Positions 58,860-64,000 of a DNA stretch of 64,000 nucleotides are shown piece after piece; position 1 is the stretch's first letter, and each line of letters opens with the position of its first letter. The DNA comes from Bacteriovoracaceae bacterium UBA6153. Lineage in GTDB: Bacteria > Bdellovibrionota > Bacteriovoracia > Bacteriovoracales > Bacteriovoracaceae. The notes beneath the pieces are model-generated. The model saw only the letters and a program-made list of their open reading frames with translations, ran no database searches and was not told the DNA's origin. The DNA is taken from assembly GCA_002428265.1 (NCBI GenBank), contig DIUR01000018.1, positions 213,609 through 277,608 on the forward strand, read 5' to 3'. The translations under genes were made by a program, and so were the position numbers.

Positions 58860-59930
58860 TTATTTACACTCATCAGGATTATTAAAAGAAGCACGAATCT
58901 TCTTCCCCGTCTTTAACGACAAAGCATCAACCGTCCAATCCTGAAGATCCTTCTGATAAAGCTTCTCGTAAATATAAGCAAGAGCGCCCACACGAAGCCT
59001 ATTGCCAATTATCCCTTGAGTAAGATATCCCCAAAAGTGGTATTGAAGTCCTGGAATGTCATCTCCATCAACAAGTCGCTCGATCTTATATGAAACAACA
59101 GACGATGTTCCACGATTTACCGTAAGAGCATCTCCACTGAATATCCATGGAATCACACCTAGAGCAACTACTGGATTGCCATAAATCTCAAGGGCCTTTT
59201 CAAAAAGTCTCTCAGGAGTTACTGAAAAATCTTTTTGTTCAAGCAACCACAAAAACAGTGGTGAGGAAAAATGATTATATTTTTGTGACTCAGAAACAAA
59301 CTCATTATATTTTTTGTGATTAGGATTACCGATAGCAAGCTTATAGAGGTGCTTTTCTTTTATACCTTTTCCCACTCCCTCTTTCTTCTGCATAATTGGC
59401 AGGCCATTCTCATCAAGAAACAAGAAAGAGTTATTAGCAACAGCAGGAAGATTTTCTTCGATCTGCTGAAGCAAGTTCGCCTCAGATCGCAATTGAAATT
59501 TTTCAGCTTTTCCGTTCAAGTAATCAACTTGTCTTGACCTGGCCAAATGAATGTAAGACGCAAAGTAATTCTCAGTTGGCTCTTTTAGCTCCATTGTAGG
59601 GTTACCGTAGAGGATAAAGGCATTTTGAAGATAGTACTCTGATCGACTCATTGGAAAGCCAGGAAAGCCTGTGGCCTTCTCAACATACTTTGGAAGTGAA
59701 AATCCCGCAGGGATAGGATAAGCATCAACCCATGGGTCAATATCTTCTCGTAAAATATCCAGGATTTCGCCTTTAAATTCTCGAAGGGTTTTATTGGGAT
59801 AAGCCGCCTTTATAGAGCGAGCGACATCACAGGCAAAGCGATTCATGCGCTTTTGTGAGAAGTAAATCTCATTTGCCTGAGCTGGCAAACTAACTAATGC
59901 TACTAGAGAACAAAGGATTAATTTTTTCAT
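58860..59930 (-). CDS. Secreted protein of unknown function
   Basis: A 356-residue protein with a signal peptide (LILCSLVALVSLPAQA). The mature part is helix-rich with no recognised domain; it has Cys at RFACDVA and at the very end (PDECK). The segment LREDIDPWVDAYPIPAGFSLPKYVEKATGFPGFPMSRSEYY and IYGNPVVALGVIPWIFSGDAL are its most distinctive parts. Repetition of a YGNP(T/V)-type turn (LYGNPTMEL, IYGNPVVAL) suggests an internal duplication. It ends beside the fic operator region. Confidence 0.6.
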   Translation of the reverse strand: MKKLILCSLVALVSLPAQANEIYFSQKRMNRFACDVARSIKAAYPNKTLREFKGEILDILREDIDPWVDAYPIPAGFSLPKYVEKATGFPGFPMSRSEYYLQNAFILYGNPTMELKEPTENYFASYIHLARSRQVDYLNGKAEKFQLRSEANLLQQIEENLPAVANNSFLFLDENGLPIMQKKEGVGKGIKEKHLYKLAIGNPNHKKYNEFVSESQKYNHFSSPLFLWLLEQKDFSVTPERLFEKALEIYGNPVVALGVIPWIFSGDALTVNRGTSSVVSYKIERLVDGDDIPGLQYHFWGYLTQGIIGNRLRVGALAYIYEKLYQKDLQDWTVDALSLKTGKKIRASFNNPDECK

Positions 59931-60020
59931 AAGCCCATAATAGGCTAAATAGATGATCTTCTTAATGGACTTTGAAAAACATTCATTGGTGTAAAGAAAG
60001 TAGACAATTAGGCCTGCGAC

Positions 60021-60584
60021 CTATTTTAGGGATTTTATTTCTTCTGTTAAGGCATTGAGAAGTGGCGAGACCTGCTCTTTAATTAAATTAACAGCAGTCG
60101 GCCCCAGGACCTTGGAATAGTTGTTTCCAGTGACAATTTTTGATTGAACATTCCCGACAAGTTTTGAATCAGATTGGGGGTATAGGCAAATTGTGGCCTG
60201 CAATTCTTCTACATTATTTGTTACCAGGTCATCTGAGGCATCAAAGCTCATCTTAATCTTATAGCCCACGCCATCTTTTAAGCAGGATTTGCTATCTTCA
60301 ACTGAATCTAATATCCCATTTACGTAAAGTGATTTTGAGATGAATAATACGGATTTTGTGGCCACGAAGCTTATCACGTTTTGGGAAACTTTCTTGTTGC
60401 TTATTTTAGCACCTACGGGCTGGAAGCGCTTGAGCAATCCTTCTGGATATAAGACTGTTTGCTCTACTTTAGAAAGAGCATCAACAGCGTTAATTTGAAA
60501 ATTAATTGGTGAAAGAGTAATGCTTTCTTTAGCAAAAACAGACGGTGCTATTGTAAGTAGTGTAATGATCATTAGCTTTTTCAT
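60021..60584 (-). CDS. Secreted protein of unknown function
   Basis: I place the start at ATG 60584, which gives a clean signal peptide (LMIITLLTIAPSVFA); a longer frame from 60671 puts 29 charged residues in front. The 187-residue product is beta-rich with two Cys (KSCLKDG and ATICLYP) likely to form a disulfide. No domain is recognised. It is divergent from the DUF2914 membrane protein at 60728. Confidence 0.55.
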   Translation of the reverse strand: MKKLMIITLLTIAPSVFAKESITLSPINFQINAVDALSKVEQTVLYPEGLLKRFQPVGAKISNKKVSQNVISFVATKSVLFISKSLYVNGILDSVEDSKSCLKDGVGYKIKMSFDASDDLVTNNVEELQATICLYPQSDSKLVGNVQSKIVTGNNYSKVLGPTAVNLIKEQVSPLLNALTEEIKSLK

Positions 60585-60727
60585 AAAGAGTATTAAAGCT
60601 CTTTTTCGATTTGAAATCATGCGAATGAGTATTTTTGACAGAGGTGTATTATTTTTTGACATAAAAAACAAAAATGGGACATCAATATATGTTGTGTTTT
60701 TATCATTTCCCCTGAAATATAAGCTCT

Positions 60728-61819
60728 ATGAAATGGAAAGAACAATTCTCAGAATTTAAAAAGAACAATGCCGGCAAGCTTGATATCCTATTTTTTGTAT
60801 GTGGATTTATATTTGATGCCTGGTTAGTAGGCCACCCGGATAAACCTCTCTTTATACTCCATCAAGCCGTCTATTTATTCATTATCGCTCTACTCATTCA
60901 TTATGAATTGCTCTTCAGACTAGAAAAATGGCACCCTTCAAATTTTTCTATGAAGATCTGGCCCTACCAAAATTTTGCCCTTCATTTCTGTCTGGGAACT
61001 TTACTTAACGTCTATTCCCTATTCTATATTAAAAGCGCCTCGCTCTTTAGTAGTGTCATCTTTCTTTTACTAATGATTGGGATGATTTTCCTGAACGAGC
61101 TGCCTTTTGTAAAAAAATCAGAAAAAGTTAACTTAAAGGTAGGCCTCTATTCAATTTGTCTATTTTCGTTCTTCTCAATTGTTTACGCCCTCCTATTCGG
61201 ATTTATTGGATTAGTGCCTTTTAGCTTTTCTGTATTGAGCACTCTTGCCATCTTAATTCTTCAATTAAGGTTACTGAAAAAATATATCCCAGAGCCTGGC
61301 ATACTCGTTAATGCAATCTTTGCCCCGGTAGTTACCGTAATCATCATCTTTATAACCTTCTTTTTCTTAGGCCTTATTCCCCCAGTCCCTTTAAGTGTAA
61401 AAGAGCAAGGCGTGTATCATAATCTGGTAAAGCGAGATTCTCATTATTACCTGTACGCAGAAATGGGTGATAATAGTTTTTGGGATTTTGGCAAGACGAC
61501 CTTTCACGCTGAACCAGGGGACAAAATTTATTTTTACTCACAGATTTTTTCTCCTGGGAGAATATCGGATAAGGTTATCGTTCATTGGTTTAAGAAGAAT
61601 AATTTAGGTGATTGGGAAAATATGGATAAGGTTCCAGTTACGATTAAAGGTGGGCGTGAAGAAGGTTTCAGGGCCTTTACGTTTAAGTCTAACTATGAGG
61701 CCGGGGAATGGAAAATTCTTGTTGAGACGAGTTCTGGGGCTGAGATCTCGAGGCTTTATTTTGATGTGATTAAGGTTGAGCAATCACCTTCTAGGACGTT
61801 TAAGGTTTTGGAGAGATAG
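60728..61819 (+). CDS. DUF2914 membrane protein
   Basis: A 363-residue protein. About seven hydrophobic helices (for example IFDAWLVGHPDKPLFILHQ flanking, FCLGTLLNVYSLFYI, SVIFLLLMIGMIFLN, VTVIIIFITFFFLGLI) are followed by an extracytosolic C-terminal domain with DKVIVHWFKKNNLGDWENM, GGREEGFRAFTFKS and GEWKILVETSSGAEISRLYFDV, the DUF2914 pattern. Function unknown. It stands alone; the ATG is 57 bases after the divergent gene's alternate start. Confidence 0.7.
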   Translation: MKWKEQFSEFKKNNAGKLDILFFVCGFIFDAWLVGHPDKPLFILHQAVYLFIIALLIHYELLFRLEKWHPSNFSMKIWPYQNFALHFCLGTLLNVYSLFYIKSASLFSSVIFLLLMIGMIFLNELPFVKKSEKVNLKVGLYSICLFSFFSIVYALLFGFIGLVPFSFSVLSTLAILILQLRLLKKYIPEPGILVNAIFAPVVTVIIIFITFFFLGLIPPVPLSVKEQGVYHNLVKRDSHYYLYAEMGDNSFWDFGKTTFHAEPGDKIYFYSQIFSPGRISDKVIVHWFKKNNLGDWENMDKVPVTIKGGREEGFRAFTFKSNYEAGEWKILVETSSGAEISRLYFDVIKVEQSPSRTFKVLER

Positions 61820-61864
61820 GAAAAAGCTTTCCCACTAAATGTTGCTACCAATTGCGACTTAAAC

Positions 61865-62593
61865 CTAAAAATTTGCTCTTAACCCAACGGTCGCATAATG
61901 AAGCCAAGCAAAGTTATAAACCTTATCATTATCTGCTCCACCTTCAACCATTCGATAACCTGTTAAGATTGAAAAATGTTTTTGTAATTTATATTCAAAG
62001 AGCAACGCTATATCAAACGCCCGCCCCTGAGGGGCAGCGAGGCCATCAAAATCAAACCGAAAGTTCCAATCTTCACCTAAAGGACGTAAGGCCTGAAAAT
62101 TTAGCAGCGGAACAAAACCGGTATTTTTTTTACTGGAAACAATTCCATTCTGGCGAAGTTTAACTTCAGCTTCACGGATCTTTGCCGTTCCCCCCAGCGC
62201 CAATCGCCACTGGTGAATGGGTTCAAAATGATAAGCATAAGTCAGACGATAAGAATTAAACTTATAATAAGCATCAGCTGCTCCAGCATTAAAGGTTTGT
62301 CCATTGAACAAAACAGTTCCCGGTAACGTGGCCTTTAAATCGATTTCAAGTGGAGCATACAATAAGCGCCATTCATGGCGATTATTATAAACTGTTCCAA
62401 CATATAATCTGACTGCCTCAAAGGGTCCCTTGTCAAAATCGCTTAGATCAAACTGAGTACCACCAATGCCCGGAATTCGCTGATCGTTTCGGGTTTGATA
62501 CAATAAAGAACCTTCCAACTGAACGAAAGAATCACTTTCTGCGTACAGGTTTAGACTTATGAGACTTAATAACAACAATGATATTTTTTTCAT
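61865..62593 (-). CDS. Outer-membrane barrel protein of unknown function
   Basis: A 242-residue protein with a signal peptide (ISLLLLSLISLNLYA). It reads as a small outer-membrane beta-barrel with alternating Tyr/Arg/Phe strands (FEAVRLYVGTVYNN, YRLTYAYHFEP, FDIALLFEYKLQKHFSILTGYRMVEGG) and ends LRANF, the aromatic C-terminal signature. No substrate can be named. Divergent from recQ with a 77-base shared promoter region. Confidence 0.65.
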   Translation of the reverse strand: MKKISLLLLSLISLNLYAESDSFVQLEGSLLYQTRNDQRIPGIGGTQFDLSDFDKGPFEAVRLYVGTVYNNRHEWRLLYAPLEIDLKATLPGTVLFNGQTFNAGAADAYYKFNSYRLTYAYHFEPIHQWRLALGGTAKIREAEVKLRQNGIVSSKKNTGFVPLLNFQALRPLGEDWNFRFDFDGLAAPQGRAFDIALLFEYKLQKHFSILTGYRMVEGGADNDKVYNFAWLHYATVGLRANF

Positions 62594-62670
62594 TTTATAA
62601 CTCTACTATAAAAATTCTGAAAGGTTATATTTTCCTATCATTTGCAATCAAAATAATTATAAAATAGTAC

Positions 62671-64000
62671 ATGTCCGACTCACGCGCCATTCTAAAAAAC
62701 ATTTTTAACTTTGATCAATTTCGAGGTGATCAGGAAATAATTGTCAACTCCGTGATCGCTGGCAAGAATGCCCTTATTCTAATGCCAACGGGTGGCGGAA
62801 AGTCACTTTGTTATCAAATCCCCGCCCTTGCGAGGACTGGAACCGCAATAGTCATCTCTCCCCTGATCGCTCTGATGAAAGATCAGGTGGATGCTCTATT
62901 AAAAAAAGATATCAAAGTAGCTTTTTTAAATTCATCTATAACAAAATCAGAACAACGATCAATTGAAAAAGAACTTCTTCAAGGAAATTTAAAAATCCTC
63001 TACGTCTCACCTGAGCGAATGATGACCTCTTTTTTTCAAAACATTTTAGACAAAATAAAAATTTCTCTATTTGCTATTGATGAAGCCCATTGTGTATCCC
63101 AATGGGGTCATGACTTCAGACCTGAGTACATGGAACTTTCGATGCTCGCAAATCGCTATCCTAATGTTCCAAGAATTGCACTGACAGCAACCGCAGGAGC
63201 TGCGACTAAAAAAGAAATCATTAGTTGTCTCTCTCTAGAAAATGCACCGATTTATATCAGCTCTTTTGATCGCCCGAATATTCGCTACACTGTTGCGAAG
63301 AAAGGATTAAAAACCGAAAACATTGATAAGCTTTTAAAGTTCATTGAAACAGAACATCCAAACGATTCAGGCATTGTTTATTGCCTGTCGAGAAAAAGCA
63401 CTGAAGAAACAGCGCTCTTTCTAAAAAAAGCTGGCCTCAATGCCATGGCCTATCATGCCGGACTCTCTCAAGAACACAGAAGTCGCGTTCAAGATGAATT
63501 TATCAATGCTGAAGCCACCATTGTCGTTGCGACCATTGCCTTTGGAATGGGTATCGATAAACCTGACGTTCGTTTTGTTGCCCATATGGACCTTCCTAAG
63601 TGTCTTGAGTCTTATTATCAAGAAACAGGTCGCGCTGGACGAGACGGGCTTCCCTCGCATGCCTGGATGCTTTATGGACTTGCTGACCTAGTGCTTTTGA
63701 AACGTATTGCAAGTAAAGGTGTGAAGTCTGCTCCAAGACGTCGCGTGATTGAGGAAAAACTTGATGCTATTTTAGGTTTTTGTGAAACGACTAAATGTCG
63801 ACGTGTTGTTCTACTTGGTTATTTTGATGATCCATATGCTGGACCTTGTGAGAACTGCGATACTTGTTTAGCGCCTTCTGCCACGCAAATCAATGCTACG
63901 GAACTGGCCATTACTGCACTTCGTGCGGTTTATGAGACACAACAGAAATTTAACGTTCAATATATGGTTACTCGCCATGAGGGTGATCAGAATCTTTGGT
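62671..64000 (+). CDS. recQ: ATP-dependent DNA helicase RecQ (3' partial)
   Basis: The frame opens at ATG 62671 and runs off the window end; about 443 codons are present. Helicase motifs are LMPTGGGKSLCYQ (I), VISPLIALMKDQV (Ia), AIDEAHCVSQWGHDFRPEY (DEAH, aromatic loop), ALTATAG (III), YCLSRKS (IV), ATIAFGMGIDKPDVRFVAH (V) and YYQETGRAGRDG (VI). The RecQ-type Zn site CETTKC...CENCDTC is visible and RQC begins at the end. A recombination and fork-repair helicase. Confidence 0.93.
   Translation, partial: MSDSRAILKNIFNFDQFRGDQEIIVNSVIAGKNALILMPTGGGKSLCYQIPALARTGTAIVISPLIALMKDQVDALLKKDIKVAFLNSSITKSEQRSIEKELLQGNLKILYVSPERMMTSFFQNILDKIKISLFAIDEAHCVSQWGHDFRPEYMELSMLANRYPNVPRIALTATAGAATKKEIISCLSLENAPIYISSFDRPNIRYTVAKKGLKTENIDKLLKFIETEHPNDSGIVYCLSRKSTEETALFLKKAGLNAMAYHAGLSQEHRSRVQDEFINAEATIVVATIAFGMGIDKPDVRFVAHMDLPKCLESYYQETGRAGRDGLPSHAWMLYGLADLVLLKRIASKGVKSAPRRRVIEEKLDAILGFCETTKCRRVVLLGYFDDPYAGPCENCDTCLAPSATQINATELAITALRAVYETQQKFNVQYMVTRHEGDQNLW

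Noticed and set aside
1..64000. tRNA, rRNA, insertion sequence, prophage or attachment site
   Set aside because: No cloverleaf, ribosomal segment, transposase frame or direct-repeat pair was found by eye; this was not a program search.

Overview
The window is a compact, AT-rich bacterial chromosome segment. It is gram-negative: it encodes several outer-membrane barrels, many short lipoproteins and secreted proteins, and diderm-type signal peptides. The mix suggests a member of the Bdellovibrionota, probably Bacteriovorax/Peredibacter-like, but no rRNA or marker phylogeny is available here. That mix includes murein hydrolase and L,D-transpeptidase genes, several secreted trypsin-like proteases, many PAS/MHYT histidine kinases, Cys-rich secreted proteins of unknown family, a prepilin carrying tail-fibre-like repeats, and DUF4266/DUF3570 proteins. 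I saw no tRNA, rRNA, CRISPR array, insertion sequence or prophage.

Layout. 1-7.7 kb: the end of a sensor kinase, an M23 peptidase, an L,D-transpeptidase, an MFS pump, a secreted protease, a DoxX-like protein, and an ABC exporter preceded by an 18-residue membrane micropeptide. 7.8-11.5 kb: an SOS-type mutagenesis locus with an SRAP-like protein lacking its catalytic Cys, UmuD, UmuC, and a third gene for a UmuD-fold protein whose catalytic Ser and Lys are both replaced. 11.5-24.6 kb: transporters, proteases, KatG, a cold-shock protein, a J-domain protein and an MHYT kinase. 24.7-34 kb: a response regulator/kinase pair (the kinase apparently starts at AUA), a peptide-binding lipoprotein, a prepilin fusion and a CAP-domain lipoprotein. 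34-35.5 kb: an RcnR/RcnA-type nickel/cobalt efflux pair with a perfect 30-bp operator. 35.5-39.1 kb: an extracytosolic flavin/redox group (cytochrome b561, PepSY, ApbE, TlpA, DUF3570, DUF4266) in which DUF3570 carries a candidate flavinylation motif.

40.4-47.3 kb holds the most notable system. It is a probable phenolic-lipid (alkylresorcinol/alkylpyrone/alkylquinone) biosynthesis and export locus: type III polyketide synthase, FAD hydroxylase, an isoprenylcysteine-methyltransferase-like enzyme fused to a YceI lipid-binding domain, an MMPL/RND-like exporter, a divergent membrane-anchored LuxR-type regulator, and a nearby OmpR-type regulator whose phospho-acceptor Asp is Arg.

47.4-53.3 kb is a stress set (P-type ATPase, two universal stress proteins, a PAS kinase, a CBS-pair protein). 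Three of its promoters share an FNR-like 14-bp box (ATGACA-N3-ATCAT). 53.8-58.8 kb has a PRMT7-like methyltransferase, another PAS kinase, a broken EcoRI-type adenine methyltransferase, and a Fic protein with a C-terminal winged helix behind an array of palindromes. The window closes with secreted and membrane proteins and the first two thirds of recQ.
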